Shown here: piece by piece, positions 53,857 to 64,000 of the stretch | Layout of the letters: the number at the start of each line of letters is the position of its first letter | How positions within the stretch are numbered: position 1 is the first letter of the stretch | Assembly: GCF_029633865.1 (NCBI RefSeq) | Contig: NC_079211.1 | Location: 5,194,118 to 5,258,117, forward strand | Direction: 5' to 3' | DNA: 64,000 bases | Origin: Lampris incognitus | Taxonomy: Eukaryota; Chordata; Actinopteri; Lampriformes; Lampridae | Position numbers and translations under genes: made by a program | The notes under the pieces: generated by a model | Seen by the model: only the letters and a program-made list of their open reading frames with translations | The model's database searches: none | Told to the model about the DNA's origin: nothing

Positions 53857-53904
53857 CACGTGACAGAGCCGTGAGTGCTGATTGGGCAGTCCGCGGTATA
53901 AGAG
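53857..53904 (+). promoter_or_regulatory. sqstm1: sqstm1 promoter: CLEAR-like E-box overlapping an ARE core, then TATA box
   Basis: CACGTGAC at 53857-53864 is an E-box close to the TFEB CLEAR consensus. GTGACAGAGC at 53860-53869 fits the antioxidant-response core RTGACNNNGC. TATAAGAG is at 53897-53904, about 150 nt before the ATG. Inverted CCAAT motifs (ATTGG) lie at about 53811 and 53882. SQSTM1 is a known target of TFEB and NRF2, so the motifs fit the gene, but function is inferred. Confidence 0.6.
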
Positions 53905-54050
53905 CCGCGGTCAGGCGGACCGACGCACTAGAAGCCAGAGGACGGAAGAGACTCAAGACCGCCGACGTCTCGACTTATTTGACTTGTTGTCCCGCCCGCT
54001 GTCGCATCCGGCCGCGCACCGAGCCGAGTAGACCAGTAGACCAGTAGACC

Positions 54051-54219
54051 ATGTCCCTGACGGTGAAAGCTTACCTGCTCGGGAAGGACGAGGTCCCGAA
54101 GGAGATCCGCCGCTTCGTCCTCGACGTGGACGTGTCGTCCAGCTTCGAGTTCCTGAGGGTGAAGGTTGTCGACGTGTTCTCCAACCTCCAGAACGCCACC
54201 TTCCAGATGTTCTACAAAG
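54051..54219 (+). CDS. sqstm1: sqstm1 (p62/sequestosome-1) exon 1, start of PB1 domain
   Basis: p62 is a ubiquitin- and LC3-binding selective autophagy receptor and signalling scaffold. The ATG opens [20 protein letters not shown], followed by RF, close to human [23 protein letters not shown]. Basic residues K6, R20 and R21 match the PB1 face that drives oligomerisation. The exon runs to NATFQMFYK and donor AAAG|GTGAGT in phase 1 (56 codons plus one base). The OPCA part of PB1, the ZZ, LIR and UBA exons are not in the window; no exon 2 was found in the 9.8 kb that follow. The start is the first ATG after a TATA promoter. Confidence 0.85.
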
Positions 54220-54457
54220 GTGAGTCCAGCGCTCGGTTCCGTGTCCACGGTCCTCCGCAACAACAAGACCATGTCCTGCTTTCCCGACTGTCATCGAGAC
54301 AGAAACGGGTCGGCCAAGTCCTCCGGCTGTGCCGGACGTTCGCGAGGCGGGCCTGCTCGGTCCGCTTTCAGATTCGTGTGACTTTTAAAACCACGTGAGG
54401 TAATGATGGCGTGTGATGGCGTGTGACGGTAATGATGGCGATATGAAGTCTGACCCC

Positions 54458-55162
54458 CCCCACACACACACACGACACACACAACACAACACGACACAAC
54501 ACACACACACAACACAACACGACACACACACACGACACAACACATGACACAACACACACACAACACGACACAACACACACACAACACACACACACACAAC
54601 ACAACACGACACAACACACACACACAACACGACACGACACACACACACGACACAACACATGACACAACACACACACAACACGACACAACACACACACAAC
54701 ACACACACACACAACACGACACAACACACACACGACACAACACATGACACAACACACACAACACGACACAACACACACACACGACACAACACACACACAA
54801 CACAACACACACACACACACAACATGACACACAACACACACACGACACAACACACACACACAACACGACACACACACGACACAACACATGACACAACACA
54901 CACACAACACGACACAACACACACACAACACGACACAACACACACGACACAACACACACACGACACAACACATGACACAACACACACACAACACGACACA
55001 ACACACACACACACACACAACATGACACACAACACACACACGACACAACACACAACACGACACAACACACACACAACACAACATGACACACACACGACAC
55101 AACACACGACACGACACAACACACATAACACACACACAACACAACACACCACACACAACACG
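54458..55162. repeat. A/C satellite in sqstm1 intron 1
   Basis: About 700 bp made of CACA, CAACAC and CGACAC blocks. The plus strand is almost free of T, apart from occasional CATGACAC and one CATAACAC. Higher-order units recur, for example ACACGACACAACACATGACA. The Cys/Val-rich minus-strand frames are artefacts. Confidence 0.9.
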
Positions 55163-55887
55163 CGCTTGTGTGGGACTGCCGCGCCACTTGCTGACAGACG
55201 GATCAGTTTTATTGGGGACATGACTCGCTGGTGTCTCGCCAGGTGTCCCTGCAACATGTCTGGTTAATAAACGGAGGAACTTGGGACTAAACGGTCTTTT
55301 TGTTTTGGCCGGATTAACCAGCGGCCCGCCCCGTCCCAACAAAGGTGTCCTGGGTCAGCACACCTGTAAACTAACGGGGCCTTTATTTACAGTAATATAC
55401 AGTAATATTCAGTACACAATCAGTACAAACAAGTCCTTAAAAGTAGCGATGTATAAGATGATGTATGGTTATTTAACACACGTGGCTCATCGCCCATGCG
55501 AGCCTGTTGTGTGTGTGACCTGGCTCTGAGGTCATGCCGGGAGATGTGGCCCAACCTCAAGGTGTAACCATTCAACATATAAATAGATTTTAACATTTCT
55601 AAACGGATCCGAGCCATAATATAGCAAACCTCGTGACACAACCCAGTCTTATGTGAGTGATGAGGCAAACAGGGCGCGACATTAGAGGTTACATAAGCCG
55701 AATTATTGGGAGTTAAATGATGGCGTGGAAGGCTCATGTTACACATCTTTCTGGAAGAGTCAAGCCCACTCGGTTTTAGTTGTGTAGCCCAAGATCACAA
55801 ATGACAAGTTTGCCTCATGGGGCTTTGAAATGGCAGGGATGGTTGTGGACGAACTGCAAAGTTTTTATCAAACCACATTCTTGAGGT
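55163..55887. other. Likely sqstm1 intron sequence
   Basis: No exon found. A short reverse LINE tail scrap lies at 55780-55830 (GCCCAAGATCACAAATGACA). Confidence 0.4.
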
Positions 55888-56187
55888 GGGCGGCGCGGTG
55901 GTTAGTGCGGTCGCCTCACAGGAAGGAGGTCCTGGGTTCGAGCCCCGGGGTAGTCCAACCTTGGGGGTGGTCCCGGGTCGTCCTCTGTGTGGGTTTCCTC
56001 CCACAGTCCAAAGACATGTAGGTCAGGTGACTTGGCTGTACTACATTGTCCCTAGGTGTGTGTGGGCTCTGTGATGGCCTGTCCAGGGTGTCCCCCCCCC
56101 CCGCCTACCACCCAATGCCTGCTGGGATAGGCCGCAGCATCCCCGCCACCCTGAGAGCCGGAGAAGCGGGTCAGATAGTGGATGGAC
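55888..56187 (+). mobile_element. SINE family B, nearly whole
   Basis: Head CGGCGCGGTGGTTAGTGCGG, B box GGTTCGAGCCCC, TCCAAAGACATGTAGGTCAG, TGGCCTGTCCAGGGTGTCC and GGGATAGGCCGCAGCATCCC, ending GATAGTGGATGGAC. Confidence 0.8.
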
Positions 56188-56689
56188 ATTCTTAAGGTAT
56201 CACATAGTCTAATGTAGTCACGTGGTGTGTTGCTGTGCAGTGTGGGGCAGTGCAACTGGGAGATATGAGGAGGAGGCTGCACACCACACTGCACAAGGCC
56301 CCCAGAAGGGTCTTAAGGTCGGAGTATGAAGGAGGAGCGAGTGAACTACGTATTATAATGGGAGGGCCCACAGTAGTAGAGCGTGTGAGACAACGTTCTA
56401 CTGCACTAATTTCAAAATCTCCAGAAGTTTAAAAAGCCAGTTAGTATTAACGGCAAACTCTCATTGGTATGCGGTAAACTTCAAGTTAACATAGGAATAA
56501 GAGATGGAAACTATTACGTACGACCAAAGATAAAAACTGTAATGGGAAGGTGGACCTCCACCTGTAGAACCACGACATGATGGAGTTCATTACAGCATCT
56601 CCCTGAAGGACGGCACAGAAGGTTGAATCGGTTCATCTGACATCATCATCTAAGTGACCTCTTCAGTCTCAACTGTACCCCACCCTTAT

Positions 56690-58950
56690 AAACAACACAG
56701 TGACTGCAGGTACCCCCACCCTTATAAACAACACAGTGACTGCAGGTACCCCCACCCTTATAAACAACACAGTGACTGCAGGTACCCCCACCCTTAGTAT
56801 AAACAATACAGTGACTGCAGGTACCCCACCCTTAGTATAAACAATACAGTGACTGCAGGTACCACCACCCTTATAAACTATACAGTGACTGCAGGTACCA
56901 CCACCCTTAGTATAAACAATACAGTGACTGCAGGTACCCCACCCTTAAGTATAAACAATACAGTGACTGCAGGTACCACCACCCTTATAAACTATACAGT
57001 GACTGCAGGTGTCCCCACCCTTATAAACTATACAGTGACTGCAGGTGTCCCCACCCTTATAAACTATACAGTGACTGCAGGTGTCCCCACCCTTATAAAC
57101 TATACAGTGACTGCAGGTGTCCCCACCCTTATAAACTATACAGTGACTGCAGGTGTCCCCACCCTTATAAACTATACAGTGACTGCAGGTGTCCCCACCC
57201 TTATAAACTATACAGTGACTGCAGGTGTCCCCACCCTTATAAACTATACAGTGACTGCAGGTGTCCCCACCCTTATTAACAATACAGTGACTGCAGGTGT
57301 CCCCACCCTTATAAACTATACAGTGACTGCAGGTACCCCCACCCTTATAAACTATACAGTGACTGCAGGTGTCCCCACCCTTATAAACAAGACAGTGACT
57401 GCAGGTACCCCCACCCTTATAAACAAGACAGTGACTGCAGGTACCCCCACCCTTATAAACAATACAGTGACTGCAGGTGTCCCCACCCTTATAAACTATA
57501 CAGTGACTGCAGGTGTCCCCACCCTTATAAACTATACAGTGACTGCAGGTGTCCCCACCCTTATAAACTATACAGTGACTGCAGGTGTCCCCACCCTTAT
57601 AAACAATACAGTGACTGCAGGTACCACCACCCTTATAAACTATACAGTGACTGCAGGTGTCCCCACCCTTATAAACAATACAGTGACTGCAGGTGTCCCC
57701 ACCCTTATAAACAATACAGTGACTGCAGGTACCACCACCCTTATAAACAATACAGTGACTGCAGGTACCCCCACCCTTATAAACAATACAGTGACTGCAG
57801 GTACCACCACCCTTATAAACTATACAGTGACTGCAGGTGTCCCCACCCTTATAAACAATACAGTGACTGCAGGTGTCCCCACCCTTATAAACAATACAGT
57901 GACTGCAGGTACCACCACCCTTATAAACAATACAGTGACTGCAGGTGTCCCCACCCTTATAAACAATACAGTGACTGCAGGTGTCCCCACCCTTAGTATA
58001 AACAATACAGTGACTGCAGGTACCCCCACCCTTATAAACTATACAGTGACTGCAGGTGTCCCCACCCTTATAAACTATACAGTGACTGCAGGTGTCCCCA
58101 CCCTTATAAACTATACAGTGACTGCAGGTGTCCCCACCCTTATAAACTATAGTGACTGCAGGTACCCCCACCCTTATAAACAAGACAGTGACTGCAGGTA
58201 CCCCCACCCTTATAAACAATACAGTGACTGCAGGTACCCCACCCTTATAAACAATACAGTGACTGCAGGTGTCCCCACCCTTATAAACTATACAGTGACT
58301 GCAGGTGTCCCCACCCTTATAAACTATACAGTGACTGCAGGTGTCCCCACCCTTATAAACAATACAGTGGCTGCAGGTGTCCCCACCCTTATAAACAATA
58401 CAGTGACTGCAGGTGTCCCCACCCTTATAAACTATACAGTGACTGCAGGTACCCCCACCCTTATAAACAATACAGTGACTGCAGGTGTCCCCACCCTTAT
58501 AAACTATACAGTGACTGCAGGTGTCCCCACCCTTATAAACTATACAGTGGCTGCAGGTGTCCCCACCCTTATAAACTATACAGTGACTGCAGGTGTCCCC
58601 ACCCTTATAAACTATACAGTGGCTGCAGGTGTCCCCACCCTTATAAACAATACAGTGACTGCAGGTGTCCCCACCCTTATAAACTATAGTGACTGCAGGT
58701 ACCCCCACCCTTATAAACAATACAGTGACTGCAGGTGTCCCCACCCTTATAAACTATACAGTGACTGCAGGTGTCCCCACCCTTATAAACTATACAGTGA
58801 CTGCAGGTACCCCCACCCTTAGTATAAACAATACAGTGACTGCAGGTACCCCCACCCTTATAAACTATACAGTGACTGCAGGTGTCCCCACCCTTATAAA
58901 CTATACAGTGACTGCAGGTACCCCCACCCTTAGTCTAAACCATACAGTGG
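56690..58950. repeat. 36-bp minisatellite, about 63 copies
   Basis: Unit CCACCCTTATAAACTATACA plus GTGACTGCAGGTGTCC. Variants: TACC for GTCC, CAAT for CTAT, and TTAGTATAAAC for TTATAAAC. A 12-codon period keeps frames of 657 (plus) and 599 (minus) codons open; neither has a start context or family match. Confidence 0.95.
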
Positions 58951-59222
58951 TGTAACGACCCAAACCAACGACCAGTTTCCTATGAAATAGAGCTCCAATG
59001 GCCGTGTGTACTGTTCACAGAGGATTTGGGAATGTTTGCAGTCCCAGCACTGTAGGAAATATTCCCTCATCCTCTGGGAACAGGACACATGGCCACTGAA
59101 ACTCTAGTTAATGGCCACACCCATATTTGCATATGAAACCGGTTGTTGGTTTGGGTCGTTATGCCACTGTATTGTTTATAAGGGTGGGACACCTGCAGTC
59201 GGTTGAGACTGAAGAGGTCACT

Positions 59223-59613
59223 TGTGCCCCTTTTCCACTGCATGGTACCGGCTCGACTCAAGTCGACCCAGCTCGCTTTTTTTGGGGTTTTCCATTGGGC
59301 AAAAGTTAGGGATAGTACCCCCGGTACTTTTTATGGTACCACCTCCGTCGAGGTTCCAAGTGAGCTGAGGCGATACTAAAAGGTGACATGAAAATACCAC
59401 TATAAATAAATAAAATAACATATATGCATATTTATTTAAATATAAATCTTAAAAAAAAAACTAAATACCAGTCAACACGCCCACAAATGGCCAGCGGGGC
59501 TTTGCCGTGGGGGGATTCTATCTGCTGTGGAAAACCAAATCCCAAAAGTCAAGCGAGTAGAGTCGACTAGAGTAGAGTCGACTAGAGTTGGTACCATGCG
59601 GTGGAAAAGGAGC
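59223..59613. mobile_element. MITE, about 390 bp, in right arm of foldback structure
   Basis: Inverted ends CCCCTTTTCCACTGCATGGTA and the reverse of CTCCTTTTCCACCGCATGGT. The host repeat GAAGAGGTCACTT...AGACGGGTGATGAAACG appears continuous without it. A PIF/Harbinger link is possible but unproven. Confidence 0.6.
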
Positions 59614-60290
59614 TTTAGACGGGTGATGAAACGTATCTGTCAGTAAACGTCGTGTGTCCAGATGAACTGATTCAACCTGGGAAGCCTTATTGAGCGGCAT
59701 CACTGAAGAACAGTGCAGCGGTTCGATTGTTGATTGCAACATTTAAAGATTTAAACGTAGTTATTGTCATGGAAAAGACCCGCAACAGTGAAAGTGTCTT
59801 TCTGGATGTGATTAATACACCTGCAAGCGTGCAATCACCCTTTAGCAGCGCATGTCTTCGACCGAGAGCAACTCCCTCGTGTCTCGGTCCTGATTTGATA
59901 CCCCTGTTCTCACTATCTGGCAATCACCTCTGTTTTTCTCGACAATGCTGTGATCACACATGGTTGATGACCTCTTATCTTTACCCTGCAACCTCAAAGA
60001 GAGAGAGAGAGCCGTGAAACCTCGCAAAGCCGGTATGCGTATCCTGAACTCAGTTTGAGCCTCTCACCAGAAACAATGCTGTATTTTTCCATTACAGTTA
60101 TCACATTATTTTATTGTATTGTTAGTAGTTTTTTTTAAGAGTATTGGTATTATATGTGAACACATGTAGATAAATACACACACACACATACATAAATATA
60201 AATACATATATGTAGGTAAAGTATATGTGCCAATGTATGTAGTTTGGTCTAGGTTAGGTTAGCTCTTATTTTCCAATTTATGTAGGTTAT

Positions 60291-61516
60291 GCACCGATCA
60301 GCCAAGACATTAAGACCACTGAGAGGGAAGTGAATAACAGTGATTATGTCATTACTATGGCACCTGTCAAGGGGTGGGATATATTACGCAGCGAGTGAAC
60401 AGTCAGTTCTTGAAGTTGTTGTGTTGGAAGAGGGAAAAATGGGCATGCGTAGGGATCTGAGTGACTTTGACAAGGGCGAAATTGTCATGGCTAGATGACT
60501 GGGTCAGAGCATCTCCAAGACGCCAGGTCTTGTGGGGCATTCCCAGTATGCAGTGGTGAGTACCTACCAAAAGTGGTCTGAGGAAGGACAACCGGTAGAC
60601 TGGCAACAGGGTCATGGGCGCCCAAGGCTCATTGATGCGCGCGGGAAGCGAAGACTAGCCCATCTGGTCTGATCTCACAGAAGAGGCTACTGTAGCTCAA
60701 ATATCTGAAAAAGTTAATGTTGACTATGATAGACAGGTGTCAGGACATAGTGCGTTGCAGCTTGCTGAGTATGGGGCTGTGTAGCTGCAGACTGGTCAGG
60801 GTGCCCATGCTGACCCCTGTCCACTGCTGAAAGCACCTACTATGTGCACGTTGAGCATCAGAACTGGACCATGGGGCAGTAGAAGAAGGTGGTCTGGTCT
60901 GATGAATCAGATTTTCTTTTGCATCATGTGGACGGCTGGGTAAATGTGCATCATTTAGCTGAGGAAGTGAAGGCACCAGGATGCATTATGAGAAGATGGG
61001 AAGTCAGCAGAGGCAGTGTGATGCTCTGGGCAATGTCCTGCTGGGAAACCTTGGGTCCTGGCATTCAAGTGGGTGTTACTTTGACACGTACCACCTACCT
61101 AAACATCGTTGCAGACCGGGTACACCCTTCATGCCAATGGTATTCCCTGATGGCAGCGGCCTCTTTCAGCAGCATAATGCTCCCTGCTACACTGCAGAAA
61201 TTCTTCGGGAATAGTTGGGGGAACATGACAAAGAGGTCAAGGTGTTGCCCTGGCCTCCAAATTCCCAGATCTCAGTCCGATCAACCACCTGAGGGATGTG
61301 CTGGAAAATCGAGTCTGATCCATGGAGGCCCCACCTCACAACTTGCAGGACTTAAAGGACCTTTACGTCTTGCTAATGTCTTGGTGCCCGACACCAGAGG
61401 ACACCTTCAGAGCTCTTGTGGAGTCCATGCCTCGATGGGTCAGGGCTGTTTTGGTGGCACGAGGGAGACCTACACAATATTAGGCAGGTGGTTTTAATGT
61501 GTTGGCTGATCGGTGT
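60291..61516 (+). mobile_element. Tc1-family transposon, decayed
   Basis: Ends CACCGATCAGCCAAGACATT and GTTGGCTGATCGGTG inverted. Transposase remains: MRRDLSDFDKGEIV, WSDESDFLLHHVDG, MLWAMSCWE and QQHNAPCYTAEI. Many frameshifts and stops; older than the copy at 40783. Confidence 0.8.
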
Positions 61517-61903
61517 ATGTAGTATATACCATGTTTTAACAATTACGTGTTGAATTATTTATGAATTATTGTATGTTTAAATGTTTTTAACGTGGACTCT
61601 TGGAAGTTTAGCAGATGAGCTAAAAGCGATTCAAATAAATCAAAATCCAGTAAGTTTTGAAGTGATTGTAGGGTCAGACTGGATCACATACCTTTGGATT
61701 GACATCATTACCTCTTACAATTAAAAAGTTAGATTGATTTGAAACCTGAATGTCTCGTGAATGTCCAATAATGAAGTACTTTACCATCCTATTTCCACAA
61801 AGCTAGCCAATCTAACCAAATTGTGTTTCTAACAAATACTGATCAAGCGTGTGTATATGCATTTAGTGTTAGTATCCTAACACTCATGGTAATACTGTGT
61901 ACC
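61517..61903. other. AT-rich sequence, nothing recognised
   Basis: No gene or repeat family recognised between the Tc1 remnant and the SINE. Confidence 0.4.
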
Positions 61904-62330
61904 GGGCGTCCGGGTAGCGAGGCGGTCTATTCCATTGCCTACCAACATGGGGATCGCCAGTTCAAATCCCCGTGTTACCTCCGGCTTGGTTTAGGGTCCC
62001 TAAAGACACAATTGGCCGTGTCTGCGGGTGGGAAGCCGGATGTGGGTATGTTTCTTGGTCGCTGCACTAGCGCCTCCTCTGGTCGGTCGGGGCGCCTGTT
62101 CAGGGGGGAGGGGGAACTGGGCGGAATAGTGTGATCCTCTCAAGCGCTACGTCCCCCTGGTGAAACTCCTCACTGTCAGGTGAAAAGAAGTGGCTGGTGA
62201 CTCCACATGTATGGGAGGAGGCATGTAGTAGTCTGCAGCCCTCCCCGGATCGGCAGAGGGGGTGGAGCAGAGACCGGGACATCTCAGAAATTAGGGTACT
62301 TGGCCAAGTACAACTAGGGAAAAAAGAGGG
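61904..62330 (+). mobile_element. tRNA-SINE family A, full length
   Basis: GGGCGTCCGGGTAGCGAGGC, CAGTTCAAATCCCCGTGTTA, GACACAATTGGCCGTGTCTG and an end near GGCCAAGTACAACTAGGG, then an A/C-rich tail. Confidence 0.85.
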
Positions 62331-62339
62331 GAAACCCCC

Positions 62340-62772
62340 CCCCCCAAAAAAAAAAAACCCAAAAAGGTTACTGTTTACGTGCAGAGATTGTAATGTTATG
62401 ATTACACCTATGGACTAATCCAACTTAAAATGACCCACTGCTGGAAAAAGAAGAAACTGGATCAACTTGATTGTGCCGTCAGTGTTACACTTCCAAAGTG
62501 GCCCCAATGTTTCTTATTAAAACCTTATTTTCAGTCGCATTTCTCTGTTAATATTCAAACAAGAAAATTCTGATGACCTTTGTAATAATATTTTTATTAA
62601 ATAGCATTAATTTTATTATTATAATTAATAATTGTATTAATATTATTAATAGTATTATTATTAATATTATTATTATTATTATTTACTATTATCATTATTA
62701 TTAGGGAATTAATCATTCTAGAATGATTAATTCTTTCCAAATAGAGCTGTTCAAGTTATCTGGTGAAAATTA
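62340..62772. other. AT-rich sequence with (TTA)n-like tract
   Basis: An imperfect ATT/TTA-rich tract at 62585-62720 includes the palindrome AATTAATCATTCTAGAATGATTAATT. No gene seen. Confidence 0.5.
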
Positions 62773-63047
62773 ATGGCGGCACGGTGGCGCAGTGGTTAGC
62801 GCTGTCACCTCACAGCAAGAAGGTCCTGGGTTCGAATCCCGGGGTTGTCCAACCTTGGGGGTTACCCCAGGTCGTCCTCTGTGTGGAGTTTGCATGTTCT
62901 TCCCATGTCTGCGGTGGGTTTCTTCCGGGTGCTCCGGTTTCCCCCACCATCAAAAAGACATGCATGTTAGGGTTAGTACTCCAGTCTGCCCCTGACTGAA
63001 GCACAGCAAGATGAACCGGAGTTGGTCCCCGGGTGCTGCACGGTGGC
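62773..63047 (+). mobile_element. SINE family B, head plus second body block
   Basis: GGCGGCACGGTGGCGCAGTG, GGTTCGAATCCCGGGGTTGT, GCATGTTCTTCCCATGTCTG, AACCGGAGTTGGTCCCCGGG and GCTGCACGGTGGC. It lacks the GGATAGGCTCC part seen at 55888, so two subfamilies share one head. Confidence 0.75.
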
Positions 63048-64000
63048 AGAAGGCTGATCTTGTGAGATGATTGATGTGGCTCTTAAAATTCAGATCACTG
63101 TCTAAGATTGCACTGAGATTTCTAGCTTCGCTTTTCCACCCCAGAGACAGAGAGCTGAGATGAGCTGCCATTCTCTGTCTCTGAGTCTTTGTACCAAAAA
63201 TGAGTATTTCTGTCTTGTCTTTGTTCAGTTGTAAAAAGTTCCCCGACATCCATCGATTAATATCATCGATACACTGGGATCTAGGTCATCAGGGGATAGG
63301 GATATGTACAGTTGTGAATCATCTGCATAATTATGGTAATTCACTTTGTGTTTCTGTATAACATGTGCAAGTGGGAGCATATAGAGATTGAACAGCAATG
63401 GTTCAGGAATCGAACCTTGGGATACCCCACACATTATACCCGCTTTGTCCAAGGAAAAGTCTCCAATAGACACAAAGAACTGCCTGTCCTGTAGGTATGT
63501 TCTAAACCAGTTGAGAACCAGGCCAGAGAGGCTGACCTATTTTCCTAATCTCTCTGGAAAATGTCATGATCAACAGTGCCGAAGGCGGCACTGAGATCCA
63601 GGAGCACAAGTACAGATATTTTTTAGAATCCGTGTTCATATGCAGATCTTTCACAACTTTGATAAGTGCTGTTTCTGTGCTATGGTGAGATCCAAAACCT
63701 GATTGATAAATGGCTAGAAGGTTGTTTAATATATACATCAGATTATTTGTTACATGTTGGAAAAGGAGTAGGAGGAAGTATACGCTTCATCATCCCTGTA
63801 TCTCTTGATAATCGGACCTTTGTACTGCTTCTTGAACTGTGTAATGTTTGTACTTTGAGTTCCTGGTTCAAACTGTTCCACAATTTTACCCCACAGATTG
63901 AAATGCCCATGCTCTTCAAAGTTGTTCCAACACTTAATTTCCCTCTCAAATTTTATTGCCCTTCTCTGAGAATATTTTTTTGGTATATTACTTGGTAGTA
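63048..64000 (-). mobile_element. CR1/L2-group LINE fragments (reverse)
   Basis: Read from 63740 down: YQSGFGSHHSTETALIKVVK, GVSQGSIPEPLLFNLYMLPL, NYADDSQLYISLS (catalytic motif), QLNKDKTEILIFGTKT, and LDSDLNFKSHINHLTRSAF. The piece at 63743-63949 (GVKLWNSLNQELKVQTLHSS) is a 3' end, out of order, so two copies or a rearrangement. Frameshifts near 63230 and 63490. Confidence 0.65.

Larger units (their letters stand above)
56600..59690. mobile_element. Foldback-like element carrying an expanded minisatellite
   Basis: AAGTGACCTCTTCAGTCTCAAC at 56651-56672 recurs inverted at 59201-59222. Outside it, GGTTGAATCGGTTCATCTGA (near 56615) recurs inverted as CAGATGAACTGATTCAACC near 59660. The left arm holds the 36-bp array. 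The right arm holds one inverted copy of the same unit (59170-59200). A central inverted pair (AACGACCCAAACCAACGACC, 58955 and 59150) forms the loop ends. A MITE sits in the right arm. Confidence 0.6.

Noticed and set aside
54291-55342. Cysteine/valine-rich frames of about 300 codons on the minus strand
   Set aside because: Translation of the A/C satellite; composition is purely that of the repeat.
56849-58822. A 657-codon open frame (repeating VPTLINYTVTAG) and a 599-codon frame on the other strand
   Set aside because: Both result from a 36-bp tandem repeat whose length is a multiple of three. No domain, splice or start evidence.

Overview
This window is teleost fish nuclear DNA. Spliced vertebrate genes are embedded in a dense mix of fish-type mobile elements: tRNA-derived SINEs, L2/CR1-group, RTE, Rex3-like and L1-Tx1-like LINEs, hAT and Tc1 DNA transposons, and BEL/Pao and Gypsy fossils. 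There are also many micro- and minisatellites. No prokaryotic feature was seen. Nearly every long open frame is a repeat artefact or a retroelement remnant. I reconstructed the host genes by hand from splice sites, reading phase and remembered family sequence; nothing was searched against a database.

Three host genes are supported. (1) zfyve28 (LST2, lateral signaling target 2) lies on the minus strand. Seven internal exons between 20607 and about 992 encode the conserved N-terminal domain. Splice phases agree at all six junctions. The first coding exon and the FYVE exons were not found in the window. (2) rnf4, a SUMO-targeted ubiquitin ligase, lies on the plus strand and looks complete: a probable non-coding first exon ending at 35840, then seven coding exons from 38572 to 47563 that join into a 196-residue protein with SIMs, a RING and the family C-terminus. 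(3) sqstm1/p62 is on the plus strand. Only exon 1 (54051-54219, start of the PB1 domain) is present, with a TATA box and a combined CLEAR-like/ARE-like site upstream. zfyve28 and rnf4 are arranged head to head, as I recall for human 4p16.3.

Layout. 0-21 kb: zfyve28 exons separated by nested LINEs and SINEs, a Gypsy fossil (1-760), a BEL/Pao fossil (14.4-15.6 kb) and a three-layer nest at 17-19 kb. 21-35 kb: an intergenic retroelement field with two long L2-like LINEs, a 51-bp tandem array grown from a MITE, an hAT MITE and RTE/Rex3 LINE pieces. 35.4-48.1 kb: rnf4; four of its introns carry a large insertion or array (44-bp minisatellite, 642-bp hAT, 1.65-kb Tc1, 1.36-kb hAT, SINE). 48-54 kb: LINE and SINE debris, a Gypsy gag fossil with paired SINE-like inserts and a 14-bp minisatellite. 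54-64 kb: sqstm1 exon 1, then an A/C-only satellite, a foldback-like structure with about 63 copies of a 36-bp repeat, a decayed Tc1 element, SINEs and LINE pieces.

The three proteins share a ubiquitin theme. RNF4 ubiquitinates poly-SUMOylated proteins, p62 is a ubiquitin-binding autophagy receptor, and LST2 acts in endosomal EGFR down-regulation. Nothing in the sequence suggests that their proximity is functional.
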